The notes below the pieces were generated by a model. That model saw only the letters and a program-made list of their open reading frames with translations. It was not told the DNA's origin and did not search any database. A program made the position numbers and the translations under genes. Source: Vanilla planifolia (taxonomy: Eukaryota; Streptophyta; Magnoliopsida; Asparagales; Orchidaceae). Taken from it: a stretch of 64,000 nucleotides of DNA. This document shows, in pieces, positions 9,701 to 22,514 of this stretch. The DNA is taken from contig JAIUJO010000083.1 in the NCBI GenBank assembly GCA_023846275.1, positions 1,451,774 to 1,515,773 of the forward strand, read 5' to 3'. The stretch's first letter is position 1, and every line of letters begins with the position of its first letter.

Positions 9701-12700
9701 TTTCCTTCTGAGAGGCTGGAAATTAGGAACTCCATGCCTGTTGAAAGTTCTTTGCCTTCGACTCTCTCTACCTTCTAGTGTTGTGTTGACAAGGGCTTTC
9801 AAAATAGTTGTAGTTGAAAGAGATGCACGACTGCTATTGTTATTGAATATGATCTTTTTTTTTTGAGTTTGAGTTACAACGTATGACTCATCACTACATT
9901 CGTGACAAAGATAGTAAGGAGAGCTACTCCCTCATAGAGTTGACTCCATAGAAGTGCAAAGTTAAAAAGTTCCCCTACAGGGGCCTCCTCCTACCATAGA
10001 ACACTCTTAGAAAGAATCAATAGAATAGAGGATAGAGCAAGGCATGTAGTTGTAGTTAGCTTTATGTTTATGTCCTTCCTTCCTAGGAAAATGGGAAAAT
10101 CATTAACTGAAGGGAAAGGAAGAAAATAAAGAAAGAATTTCTCATTCTCGAAAAAGGAAGTGAAAAAGCAAGACAAAGGATTTTTGTCGAGTGCTGGGGT
10201 TCGAATTCTAGGTATATTATTCATTCATACAACAAAACTGAATTTGTGCTTACAAGACTTTCCTTTCAAACTGGAATGAAGAAGTCACTTTCTGCTTTCC
10301 ACATTTCACTTTGGTTGGATGATAGTTTCGAAAGCCAGTAGCGAGATCGAGGGATATCAAAGAGAAGGTGCAATTAGTAAAGCCTACAGTTCGAATACAA
10401 TAGTGTGTCAGTCATTCAGTGAATAACCCCAGTAGTGGAATAGTAGTCCACAAGCTTTCTTGGTCACCAGACAAAGTGAGAACTACTCTGCTTGCTTTCT
10501 TGCCCTATCACACACACTAAGTATATGTTATGTTATGCTCTTTCTAAAAAAAGATTTCTATTTAGTATAGTTGGCTGAAGCAATGCAATGGAACATAAAT
10601 AATCAATATCTTTTTTGAATTGAATTACAGTTAAATTGGAATTGAAATGAAGTAGCCATCGATCAGGTCTTGGATGCTGAATTATCGGTCTGACCACTTG
10701 TAAATTGGCATCATCAGAGAGAAATTCGAAGCTGGTGAGGATGCATGATTGCATCCTATTAGGCAACTGAGCTCAGATTGGTTGTTTGTGAACTTTAGGA
10801 TAGTGTCGAAGGAGTGTGGATTATCGTTCAATAGTTCTTTATCTTATTGTTTCACCTAAAAGAGGAGGGGAATTTTCTTTTCCTCCTCCATATCTCACAA
10901 CTTGGTAGACACTCTGCACTAAGAATACACCATAAGAAGTTGCACCCAAGACTTTGAACCCAATCCATGTGCTGCATAATCATGTTATATATATATATAT
11001 ATCTTAGCTTCACTTTTTTCCAGCAAACCAAAGCACCACTAACCATTGGTAGTTGAAGAGTAGTCATTGATTCATTCTTCTCCAACTAATAGAATAGCCA
11101 TAGATTCCAATCTGCATTGAGGAGCCAACCCCAAACAAGGTAAAGAATCTTTTTGAGCTGGGGGCAATAATAAGCTAAAGAAAAGAATCCTTGGTAAATC
11201 AAAGACAAAATAAAAGAAAGGGGGTCAGGGCAGGGGGACAATTTGGGGAACAACTGGAAATTGCATTTGAAAGAAATAGGGGTAGCGGCCGGGTGAAACG
11301 AAATCTCTTTCATCCAAATATGATCTTATGCTTGTCTGAGGGACAGTAACTTCTTTGAAAAGGAAGGATGGGACTAGTTTTCAAGCGAAATTCAAACATT
11401 AGTCTTTCTTTACTTTCTACTACCAAAGAAGAGGAAATTCCATGTTCCAAAAATTAGGATTCAATAGTACATTCCTGAAGAGATCTTATGCGTTCAACTT
11501 GAGAGGATCAAATAGAAGATAGAGCCATCCATGCTAATGTGATAGCAAAAAAACAAGTTGCAATCACAACATGAAGAAGTTGTGATCACAGCATGAACAA
11601 GCAAAAAAGAGGTAGGCCCCCTCTAGGGAACTTCCCAAAGACAAAAGGCTACCATTTCCCATCTCACTCTAAAAGAGAAAAAAGGGGGTGAATAATACCT
11701 AGAGCTATTAAAAAAGGTCCCACAGTGCCAGCAATAGCTTAACCAGAATTCTATTGTACCATTTGATCCTTTTTGTGTGGGTAACCAACTAATGTATTTC
11801 TCAAACAAAACTTGGCATGATCGTTGCTGAAAACACAGTTTCCTTGTTCTCCTCCTCCTCTATTAGTAAGTACCTCAACCCTGAATATTAATTTCATTTC
11901 ATAGAAAAGCTATTTCCTTGTGGCCGTAGAATCCAATGAAGTTCCCAATGGGGGCCCTGGTTCGATCCTATTGTTCACATCTTGAAGTGATCAATTTACT
12001 ATTTTATTTTTTCTTTACTATGAGGTACTTAGACAAACGACAAGAAAGATAGTAACTAATTGAAATGACTAGAGTATAATACCCTCCTTTGTGGCTTGCC
12101 TATGCCGATTGGCTTGCTTTGCTAAGGAATGGAGTTGGTAGACAGATAAAACACCAACCTTGACAGAGTGATTGGAAAGAGCAGAGATTGGAGATTGATT
12201 CAACAGCTTTGGACAGCTGAGTGTGAGCAACTCTTGTACTCTATTTTACTAGATCTTGTGTGATTGATGGATTTCTCTTTGACTAGCTAGCTAGTGCTAT
12301 ATCTATGGCTCTATGGATTTGAGTTAGGAAAGTTATGTTATATATTGATATAGAGAGGTTGCTTTATAGCCTAAGAAGGGGGCCCTCTTCTTGTTACAAA
12401 ACATACATTCCATTTTTAGCTTTCCTAGCATTGACTAACCTCTCTTATTAGATTTGCAGTCAGCTCAACATCTTATAAACTAGTATTAGAAGGAAATTGC
12501 CTTCACATCTCAGAATCTATACCAAGAAACTCCTTCAGATACCAGTCAAGTAAGTCTCCAGTTGATCTCACTCGAAAGGATCCAGTTGATTGATGGAAGC
12601 GGGGCCCCCTCTCGAGAACTGTTGGACAAGGGATCCCAACATTGAGTTAGAGCTGGAGTTCACCGAGCAAGTCCCTCTTCAACTTGTTAAGAAAGCTATT

Positions 12701-13685
12701 CTTGTGCACAAATGATCAAAGAAAGATACATCCTATCTAATGATGTAACTACAAGAGCATCAAAGGAAGAAAGAGGCAAGGCAAAGGAGGATAGAACCCC
12801 GCTTTGACTCACCAAACAAAAGGTCAATACTTTGACATCCTTTTGATGAAGTTCTTTGATATTGATGAATTAGGAGTATTGGCCCCCCAGGAAAACATTT
12901 GCAGATGCAACATGAATCGACCAGGTTGGAACATTATCGACAGACAAACTTTGCATCAATCGAGATGGCCAAAACCTGGTTCCCAGGGTTAAGGTATTCT
13001 CTATATTGAGCCCATTCAGATAAGTACTCCACTTATGGATTCTCTTTTGTCTATCAGTTGGCCGATTTGGCTTCGTATTTCCTATTGAGATCCTAAGTCT
13101 CCAAGTGGGCCGTCTTGGCCACCCATGACCTTGGCTTTTTAGAGAATCTTGCTCTGTGTCGTAAGACTTGTAGCTCGACAGTCCACCGAGTAGGTTATTT
13201 TTCCAGTTTCGAGTGTCTTCTTGGATATTTACTGTGATAGCGGCCCTTAGGCGGGACATGTACCTTGTAGGGGTGGCTGTTCCCTAGACATAGTCCTTTG
13301 AGGCAGTGGTCGTTTAGTCCATGGTCTATTGGATGGTCGGTGCAAGGCCAGAAATTGGAACACATTGTGATTTTGCTCGTTCTTGTCCTTTGATTCAAGG
13401 CTTGTTCTTTGGTGTGGTAAGTACTCCATACTACTGTAAGGCAACGAAGCTTACACTTGTGTCATTGAACATGAAGGTTCACTAGGGCCTCTTTCCTCCC
13501 TTTTTTACTCGTTAGTAGGGGTCCAAACCCTCACTAAGGCAGAGGAAGTCGATTGAACATCGCAACCATTGGTGGGAATTTTGCTTGCATCCAATCCCTA
13601 ATTCTTGTTCACCCAAGATGATTGTGGTTGGTGAATTGTGATCTTGTATAATTATGTTGGGCGAGCAATAGCAGCTTTGTCACAA
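6736..13685. other. Mitochondrial-type intergenic DNA, no gene recognised
   Basis: Composition and word usage resemble plant mitochondrial intergenic DNA. Short open frames at 7351-7572, 9200-9385, 10533-10766 (minus), 10852-11313 (minus, two frames) and 12870-13259 (minus, 129 codons, the longest) do not resemble proteins I know and have no start or codon-use support. Isolated T-loop-like words such as GGTTCGAATTC (10198) and GGTTCGATCC (11961) occur without the rest of a tRNA. Small GGCCCC-containing repeats are at 11614, 12378 and 12601. Confidence 0.6.
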
Positions 13686-13689
13686 TAAC

Positions 13690-14605
13690 GACTGAGGGCC
13701 TAACGGGTTACACTTTAGCCAAGTATCCTTCAAAGAGACTCGCAAGAGCTAGAAGTATTGAAGGAATGGCCATAAGAATGGGTGCATCATGACATCATAA
13801 TCTGTCTTGCCTAAATGAATTAGTTGGTACTAAAAATGTGAGACATATGAAATGAAAAGAGTAATAAGAAGTGAAAAGGACATAAACACTTCCCAATCAA
13901 GAAGCAAAGTTCCCACTTATGGTATACCTAGTGTAAGAAAGCTCTAAGATCACATCTTTGCAATAAAATCCAAATGGAAAAAAATCCAATTAGAGGTAAG
14001 TTGCCCATGAGAATCATGGCATAAGTCAAATGGAACGAGGAGGCAAGTCCCCCCATCTTTCACATATCTTGCCCATCCGACATGGCATGAATCATCGAAC
14101 CTGCACTCAGGAAGAGTAATGCTTTGAGAAACAAGTGGTTCATTAAGTGAAAGATGCTCACCAAATTGTGTGAAATGCCACAAGTAATGATCATATAGCA
14201 TAATCGATTGCAAATTGAATATGCTATGACCCTCTTGAGACGAGGCCTAAGATTCTTGTGGTTGCCACAAGGAATGACATCAAAACTCTTGCAGAAGTAA
14301 TAACAATCACAGCTGTAGGTGGGTATTCAAACAAAGGGGAGAACCTTGCTATGTTGAAAATGCCAGCTATGACCCTAGTAGCTCCATGAATCGAAGCAGA
14401 TACTGGAGTGGGGCCTCCATTTCATCGGGTGACCAAATATGCGATCTTGTCTATGCAGATTTCCTAACATCACCAATTAGAAGAAAAATAAAAATTAGAG
14501 TTATAACATTCAATCTCATATTGTGAGAAATCCATGAATTTCTGGGGGCAAATGCACTAGCAAAGATGGTGGAAAAGTTTACTATTTAAACAGAGTAAAA
14601 TGAGC
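13690..14605 (-). pseudogene. nad5: Mitochondrial nad5 pseudogene (complex I subunit 5), internal part of exon 2
   Basis: NAD5 is a proton-pumping membrane subunit of respiratory complex I, about 670 residues, encoded in plant mitochondria by five exons. Reading the minus strand across frameshifts shows successive family blocks: FTLF near 14595; IGDVRKSA near 14470; [20 protein letters not shown] near 14360-14420; [16 protein letters not shown] near 14300; [16 protein letters not shown] and [10 protein letters not shown] near 14080-14160; [23 protein letters not shown] and [10 protein letters not shown] near 13930-14060; and [43 protein letters not shown] down to 13711. Several stops and shifts are present. 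Both ends break inside exon 2. Confidence 0.93.
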
Positions 14606-16870
14606 CATGTGGGGAGATTTCCCCTCAAACAGCTCACCAACTTGATCTTTCGCGGGAACTGTATGTTCGAATGGGCCTGGAATCATGATCCCCAGAGGAA
14701 GACCTCAGGCCAGAGGTATAAAGCCACCCCAGAGGGGGCCTCAAACTCTATAACCTTTTCCACTCAAGTGTATGGCATCTGTCATGCTTAGCCCTCTTCT
14801 CCCTTCCCTTAGTAAAGAAAGGGTAAACTACCTACCTATCATACACTGTATGGGTATACGTATGATGTGCGGGCCAGATCAAGAAAGATGTACTATGAGC
14901 CCTCTGCCCCATGCAGCTAGCCAGCTAACGTGGTTCATCGATTCCATTGATATCACCCTATGAAAAAGTCGATACAGAGGTACACCTGAGGCGGGGGGTG
15001 TCCTGTCCATATTTGGCTGGGCCCTTCCCCTTAAGGCCCCACCGTAGGAGCATAAGCATCCTCTTACTACCTATATGCAAGGCACCATTGTAGCCTTCCC
15101 TGACTAGGATCGCTCCCACACCTGTAGCATTCGTGATCGGCCTCCTCAACTGTGTATTAATTGAAAGGCAGGATGGCACAGCTGCCAACCGATGGCAGTT
15201 GTTACGTCCATTATGTCCCCGTTGATTCTTGACATGCTTTTTGACCTGGTTGAAGCGAGTCGAGTCTGTATTACTGTGGAGCAATGACAGCTTTCAGATA
15301 TGATTTATCTACTCAACAATTCATCCGAGGACTTCATGGTTGCCAAAGAAGCCCCAAGAAGCAACAAACATTTTCGATGACATCCAAGAAGCTAGTAAGC
15401 ACTAGCTCTCGGTGTGACTTCATTTGTATAGTATTTGTATCGGATAAAAAGTTCAAGTTCGACACTCTATTCAGTGGCCTTTTCTGGATCGTCAAATCCT
15501 TGTTTTTGCATTGCACATTGCAAAAATGGTGATGTTATTGTTGTTTAAGGTTAGTGAAGGAAGTGTCATGAGAGTCACTAATTCCTAATGAGCGATGGTT
15601 TGAGCTGGTATAGAAGGCATCTGATAGGCTTATATCGCTTTACCAGAATATTTTTTGTTTGCATTTCAACAGTTAGTAATAATCTTTCTGTGGGCATCTG
15701 AAAATCTGTTTCATGTAGTATGGATGGTTGTTTACCAAAAATGCAACTCGTTTAAGTGCCCATGAAATGGACTCTGACCTGCAAAAAAATTAGTACACAC
15801 AACATAAGTCATAGGACATGTTGGATGTGTCAGTTATACAAGAAAGAAGTTCCCAAAAGGACGTTCAACCTTCGTTCTGAACCCAAATCTGAATCCTTAT
15901 GATGTTGTTCTCCTCGACTGTCAAACATCGATTTCTAGGTTTCATCATAAACCTTATTGGTGACTTCTAATTACTTAAATCAATAGTTCGAGAAATCATA
16001 GATTAAACTATCAAATTGGAACAATTCGGATTCGGGTGGATTTGACTTCAAATAAAAGCATTCCAAGACCACAGAAGAAGTTTCCAAGTCCCTTTATCTA
16101 ATTTGCCACCTGATTATAACAAGGAGCACTGACCACCCAAGGAAGTGGTCAATGTGGTGGATTTCTAGTGTTGTACACCTTAAGGTAGAATGGATTCCAC
16201 TGTGGAATCATAGACTAAAGCAGTTCCTCGCTTAGTGCTTCCCTGAGTACTTCACACTGTTGAGAATACTCGATGTCAATGGAACATCCGTCATTGACAA
16301 TCTAGCCATGGGAACATTAGTCTTTGATTGGATCAGATATCCAAATTGTAAATCTTCTAATTAATTCAGAAATTATTGATGATGGATTTCTAAAATAGCA
16401 TTTTCTTCTTATGAAAGGAAAAAGAGCCTAAAGCCCCAATGAGAACCAAAGAGAGTCAAAATATTGGAGGGCCAGGATTTTCAATGTTCATTTACGACGA
16501 CAAAGCAGGCTTTTCCAGGGGAATGTTCTACCTGGAGAGAAGGGGGACGAGGGACGCCATCTTTTCTTTGATGGTCAAATATTCCGTGTACCATCAAAGA
16601 GTCTTTTAATTTATCACCATCCTATCCTTTCTGAGGTCCATAATGTTGGTAGTGGAGACTATTCTCAGTATCGACCTTGCCCAATTAGAAATCCCAGAGA
16701 GGGCCCTGGCGAGGATGTGCTCCATTTCATTCTCTAAGCTAAGAGAGGTTTTTGATTGAATACCAATGTTTCATACTTTTTTGAGTAATAGCACTCAACT
16801 GCTACCTTTGGCAAGGTGATCAACACATGATTCTAGCGCCCAAGGCCCAGTCTTTCATTCGTATCGCAAA
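14606..16870. other. Mitochondrial-type DNA between nad5 and rps7 remnants
   Basis: The upstream part of nad5 does not continue here, so a rearrangement breakpoint lies near 14605. A 108-codon minus-strand frame (14958-15284) and an 82-codon plus frame (15284-15532) are open but unlike any protein I recognise. The rest, including 15.5-16.8 kb, holds no gene I can support. Confidence 0.5.
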
Positions 16871-16879
16871 GCAAGTCAA

Positions 16880-16990
16880 CGCCATACTTAGAATAACTCC
16901 CGATATAGCAGTAAAAGCAAGACTTGTAAGTGGATCTACTCTTCAAGTTCCTATTAAAATAGGATCTACGCAAGAAAAGATGTTCCTAAT
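16880..16990 (+). pseudogene. rps7: Plastid rps7 fragment (ribosomal protein uS7)
   Basis: The plus-strand translation contains [20 protein letters not shown] followed by IKIGSTQEK, matching the central RNA-binding part of plastid uS7 (family text [28 protein letters not shown]). The mitochondrial uS7 has a clearly different sequence here, so this scrap is plastid in origin. Only about 37 of some 155 codons are recognisable. Flanking DNA does not look like the plastid rps12 or ndhB neighbours, so it was moved as a small piece. Confidence 0.88.
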
Positions 16991-17015
16991 TTCATTTCAC
17001 TTTGTCCATCACTAA

Positions 17016-20000
17016 TCCATGCTGCTGGGCTATCAAAATGTATTTATTACCAATTAGAATTAGTTCTTTTTATTATTTTTTTTTCTTTTTCCTTCTTTTT
17101 ATCCTGACTTCTGGAATGAAGTTCTTAAGGAATAAGTCAAAGTAGTTCATTACAGTCATCCCCTCCCCCTCCTCCACCTCCCTTTGAAGTGGATTTCTCA
17201 GCACCATGAGTCACTAGAAAGAGGGGCCCCCTTTGTGGTGACTGTTGACTTTGAAATGGGGGACCCGTTGAAGTCTTGCATATTACTTCTTTCGGTAATG
17301 GAACACCCCCTTTTCATTCACTTTTATTAAATAAGCTTGGGCTTTCTAAACGTGGCTCATAGGACGAAGTGAGCTTAAAAAGATCCAATCTTTAGGTTAC
17401 AAAATCGGTGATGGAAAGAGACGAAGTACATATACAAGGGATTCAACTTTTGGAGAATCTGTTTCTTAAAGGGATGAACGTGGACACATTTGGAAGGGAT
17501 AATCATTTTGGTCCAAGGAGAGGAGGCTTTCTCTTTCTATATAACGGTACCCTGGGCCCAACATCCACTAACTCTCCTTCCAAGATATGATTGTGCACCA
17601 CAAATCAGAATTAATGAATACATCAGCTTCCCTTTTTGGATATATTTCAAAAAAGGATCCTTCTCAAGTCAATTGATTGAAGAATTAGGAAGTTCCAAAT
17701 GCCTGTTGGGCAACAAGAATAGAATCCTCCACCACTGCTACATTGTGACATAGCAGTTCCAATGCTATGCCTTGAACCAATTTTTTTAATCAAAGTTGAG
17801 GGTTTCTAATGTTAGATTGATTTTAATTATCAAAATCTCTTCTTTTTTATAGTAATTTATTACCTTTACTATGGAATTTCACTATCAAGGCATCTTTAAA
17901 GGGAATCATATCCTTTCTTTCAACTGGTATCCAAACTAACTCAACTAAAACTCAAAAAAAAGGCTGCTCTTATTTAGAACTATGTCTTCAAAATTGATCT
18001 TTTGCAGCATCTACAATGTGATCCTCTTTTTCTACTTCATTATGATTTTTGTTTTTGAACCCACTATTGTACTGTCAGTAGGTCCAACTACCCCTTAAAC
18101 TGATTGAGAAATGTTTTGGAAAGTGAACTACTTTCTACTAATGGAGATTTAAGAGACTTTTACTAAATGTGGTAGGGAAGGCATGCTTATCAAATCTGTG
18201 CTTTTGTCAATACCAAAACGATGTCCTTTACCTGGTTGTCTCGTCTTCGTGAAAAAAGACCAATTAAGGGGATCTGATATTGAAAATATGAAAATATAGG
18301 ACTCGAAAAATTTAAAAATGTTGGATTCGAAAAATATTAAAATATTGGATTCGGGTTGAACTTAAGTCAATTTAGGATTTTCTTGCAACATTCATCTTAT
18401 GTGATGTTTTAAGCGAACACAAAGAGGCCAAAAGGACGTTCCCCCATTCTTTCAGACATGTTGAGTTCCACAAATTCCTGTACATTTGAAAAAAGGCTAC
18501 TTTGTTTCAGCAATCACTTTTTCTTTGATCAATGTCGAAAAGGGGTTCATGCGCAACCCATGTCTTGAGAGAGCCTTGCTTTCTTGATTTTTCTAGCCAT
18601 TGTTTCTTTTTTTAAATTTCCATTTATGAGATACTTTTGGAAAGGGAAAACCAATATGGGAATTCCCAGCTCAGCTTATGTCATCGATGATTGTGAGAAC
18701 TCTATTCACCCAATGAACAATCCTTCTTGACATCATCCAATCCAATAAGAATCAAAAGAAATTTGACTGGAATTGGAATCCAATCAAATAGATTATCTAG
18801 TTTGCTAGATTGTGCCCTGGTGGGCCCCTCCTCGAGAGAAGAGTCTGATATCATAGAAGTTATGGTAGGGAGGTCTTTTGGCATGGGAAAGTTTCTCCTA
18901 TAGTAGGTTGAGCATTCTGTACATCAGTGTTGCTCTTGCAGCTCTATGACAAAACATCAATGATCACAAAACCTAATATTCTTTGAATTACTATTTTGAG
19001 TCCATGGATGAGTGTTATTGGAGTAGTTGGTCAGCCTCTGAGGCCAAACTCACGTCGTTCAAACAACCGACGGGGGTTAAAGATGAATCCTCCTCATGTG
19101 CGCTTGATGGTACTACAGGCCGACGGAAGCTAGAGCTGTTGCCTTCTCTTTTCGGTATAGACCTTAGATTTAAAGGTACTACTAGGGACCTAAAATTTGG
19201 GGTGTCATGCCACCCCCTTGTTCGGGCACCCTAGCAGGCAAAGAATTGGAGCAGAGACTTTTCCATTCCATTTTCAATTGCCTCGATATCACCCAAGTCG
19301 AGAGACCCGATTGGGGGTCGAGCTCAGGCAACAAAAGCCCTAAAAGAGAACTGCAAGAAGGCCCGCTGGATCTGTCCAAATTCAAAGCCCGTATTGTTCC
19401 CCCTCTGGAGATTCTTTAGACTATGGAAAGATTCAGATTGATTACATGTCTTTGCTTCTCTATACCTTATAAAAATAGATGAATATTTCAAAATCGAAAG
19501 ATAGATAATATCTATCTTTTACTGACATTGTCTTCATAAGGGCCTTCCAAACTAGATTAAGGCCTCCTTCTAGTCCAACCTCCCTTATCTTCTAATGTAA
19601 GGGAAACTCTCACGTACAGTTTGTTTTTGGGGGGATCCCGAAAGGCTCCCCTCAACTTTTCATTTGTTATGAGCCCAAACGATGGAATCGAGCGTCAGAG
19701 AAAACAAGAGTCAAGAAAGTAGGTACTAGACGGAGACTCAGGAATCCGACGCTTCTGCATTCCTGCAGCACATGAATTGGTGGGTATCGTATGGAGATGT
19801 CAAATATAGGATTTCCGAAGAAGTGTTCCCGTATATTCATAGGCAGGAAGTGATGACACTACTCAGTGGTGTGAGCCAGCTTTGGTTTTCTGTGAGTGAA
19901 AGATATTTGGCATAAGCCTCAGAAATGCTTTTTCTCTTTTGAAGATGCTTTCTAAGTCAATCTCAGATGAGAAGGGAACCCATTTCCTTAAGAAATCCTT

Positions 20001-20920
20001 TTTGGTGCAGGTCACATGACCTACAACACGGCTAGACTGTTCTAGTTCCCCGGTTATACCCACAGAAGAGCGAGGATTCATACCGTGGTAGAATTCCACA
20101 TTATTTCAAGTGTATTGCACTTTCTTCTTTCAAAACCCTAGGATGATAGAAAAAGCAATGAGTGCAGCAAGGAAAAACAAGGCTATATGCTGTATACATG
20201 GACCAAGAAATGAGACATTGGATGAATCTTTTTAGTCAAGAACTCTTCAATTGCTGATCGATCACTAAACTAGGAGGCCCTTATATTGAGATCATGGTTC
20301 AATTTGAATTCAATTAGAATTTGCAAAACCAATATTTTCTTAGGAATGAAATTTGTGGGATTATAATTATAAATTCCACTTTGACATGGTTAGGAGCCAA
20401 TTTATCATATCTCTTTGATCAAATACGCTGTGATGATATTTGGAGAATTACCGGCCACCAAAGTAGGTATTGGGACCAACCTTTACACTCGACTAAAATG
20501 CACGATGCTATAGTGGTGAAGACCTCAAACTCAATCCTTTGCCTCTAGCCATTAGGGCATGGAGGATCACGTACTTCCTAAAGATGGCCCCCATGATGAC
20601 TCTAATCTACGGAGCATATTTTGTTCCGTTGCAAAAAAGGAGATCCCTTACCCCTGCTTGCCAAAATGAGGAATATGAAGTCTGGTAGGCTACATGTACT
20701 ATGGATCCTTTGACTCTTGCAAAAACCTATATTGTAGTTGTAGGCCGCCAATGCATGTATTCTTTCTAGCTCCTTCGTTCAAACCCTGCTATTGTGTATG
20801 TAGGAGTTTTTCCTTTTCTTGAAAGTCCCAGTTTTGGGTTTTTCTAGTGATTGTGAGGCCCCAATTCTTGACTGGAAGGGTAGAGCTTTTCGGTTTTTCA
20901 TGTTCATAGTTGAACGCACA
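17016..20920. other. Mitochondrial-type DNA, no gene recognised
   Basis: GGGCCCC-type small repeats lie at 17221 and 18821. Open frames at 17490-17753, 18983-19234, 19207-19419 and 20321-20548 are unassigned. The 18.98-19.43 kb part is relatively GC-rich and may come from a mitochondrial gene or intron that I could not identify. Confidence 0.5.
19608..19660 (+). other. Possible group II intron 3' module remnant
   Basis: The words GAAACTCTCACGTACAGTTT, then GGGGGGATCCCGAAAGGCTCC resemble conserved 3' parts of plant organellar group II introns, where GAAACTCTCACGTACGGTT-type strings recur. Neither the exon nor the full domain V hairpin could be assigned. It is probably a piece of a mitochondrial intron. 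Confidence 0.4.
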
Positions 20921-20924
20921 GGTT

Positions 20925-21035
20925 TAGCTTACGATGTTTTTGGAAGTCCAGGTTTCGATTTTATTTATCATCCTTGATCTGGAAGTCACCTTTTCTTCTC
21001 CTTGTGTAGTACCTCTTGAGGGGGCACAATATTGG
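20925..21035 (+). pseudogene. nad3: Mitochondrial nad3 fragment (complex I subunit 3)
   Basis: The translation VSILFIILDLEVTFSSPCVV matches the signature region of mitochondrial NAD3 (VSILFIIFDLEVTFFFPWAV), a small membrane subunit of complex I of about 118 residues. Just before it, GCTTACGATG and GAAGTCCAGGTTTCGATTTT look like a collapsed version of the preceding AYECGFDPFGDARSRFDIRF codons. The C-terminal third cannot be followed. The usual partner rps12 is not found downstream. Confidence 0.75.
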
Positions 21036-22510
21036 GAACTCATTCCTATTTTACCCCGATCCCCCTTTCTTCCCTGGATCTCCTATTGTTTCAGAAGCAT
21101 TCTACGAGGCACACATTCCACCAACCTCTAAAGCAGTAGAGATATTTGAGAGGAACATCAAATATTAGCCTTTGCTTCATGATGCAAAGAAAGTTTCAAA
21201 CATTCTAAAAATAAGGTAGTTAGATTAGGACAGCATTTCATCTTTCGTCATAGTACAAGCACAAAAGAAAAGAGGAGCATCATCGATAACCTTTCCCAAA
21301 ACTATATTGAAATAGAACCATCAATCCCAAAACTTTGTATTTCTTTCTTCTCTACTTCTTTAGTTTGTTCTTCCCTTTAAATAGTCCTTTAAAACCTCTC
21401 AAGACACCTTATGTCATTCTGAGGAACTCGAAATCACAACCTCTTTTGAAATTATGGACTTTCGGTTCGAGAAATTACTATTTGATCAAATAGAGGCCCC
21501 TTTGGGGATAGCTGGAATGTTCGTTTGCACCTGTATCCAAAACCTACAAAGGTGAATCTAGGGGTTGAGTCTTGGAATTCATTTATCAGCAGTCTTATTG
21601 TTTCAATAGGACTACTTATGAGAGTTCATTCTATTTGTTATATATAGATCAAAACGAGGGGCTCAAGTTGTCCCCCTCTAAAACCGTAGCTAGAATTGAG
21701 ATCTCATTCAAAGAGAAAGAGCCCATGAAGCGGTAGCTACTAAAGCATAAACTTGTCGTTTTTCCTTCCCCGGCACAAAATCATCCAGTGTAGGCCTACA
21801 TTTGTCTGAATAAAATGTTTAGCTAATTTTAAATTATAAATGAAATCTAAATTTTAGAAAAAAAATAAAAAATTGAAAATAAAATAAAAATAATAAAAAA
21901 TGGATTCAGCAGTCTTTCAAAAGCCATGGGTAAGTGGCTAATCCCAAGTCTAATTTCTCAACCATGAGATGCACAAAAATAGATTTGATTGTGGGGTCTT
22001 TCAACAAGAGCGAATTCATGATTGAATTCAACTTCTGACCTGCCCCCGACAGCACTGGTTTATGCAAACTCGACATATGGAAGGCTCTCCAAATGAAAAG
22101 TGGGGCATTTAGGCAAGTTGTCCAATATTAGTTTTGAATAAATATTAGAATCTTTTTTCCTTTCTTCACTTTTTCTTTTTTTTTTTTCTTAGATTTCTTC
22201 TTGTATTTCTTGTAGGCTAATTTTACGTAAATCTATTGAATTCGGAAATAATTGACGATGGATTTCTCAAGTAGCATTTTCTAAAATAACATCGGAGTGA
22301 TTACATGTCTCTGATTTGGGACCAAAAATGGTTAGCAGTGACAATAGCATGATGGACCAAGAAATCTCCCGATCTTACTCTCAATAAAACTGAATTACTA
22401 TTTTCTTTCAAAAGTTTCAAATCTTTGAGATGATCGCGATAGCTAAAATGTAAGATTGGTCTCTACTACTATCTAATGCGAGAAAGCTCTGACAGAACCT
22501 TCTAATAGGG
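21036..22510. other. Mitochondrial-type DNA, no gene recognised
   Basis: No protein or RNA gene is identified. An AT-rich patch at 21815-21905 is rich in AAAATAAAA words and may be a later insertion. The remainder resembles other intergenic parts of the organellar insert. Confidence 0.4.
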
Positions 22511-22514
22511 TTGA

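Noticed and set aside
10190-10225. Possible tRNA (GGTTCGAATTC T-loop-like word)
   Set aside because: No matching D-arm, anticodon arm or acceptor stem on either strand within tRNA distance; the same holds for 10390, 11961 and 20788.
12870-13259. 129-codon minus-strand open frame in mitochondrial-type DNA
   Set aside because: No similarity to any protein I know; overlapping frames on the same strand are also open (13195-13444), as expected by chance in less AT-rich DNA.
14958-15284. 108-codon minus-strand frame between nad5 and rps7 remnants
   Set aside because: It ran through considered mitochondrial ribosomal-protein and ATP-synthase genes without a match; it may be intron or intergenic DNA.
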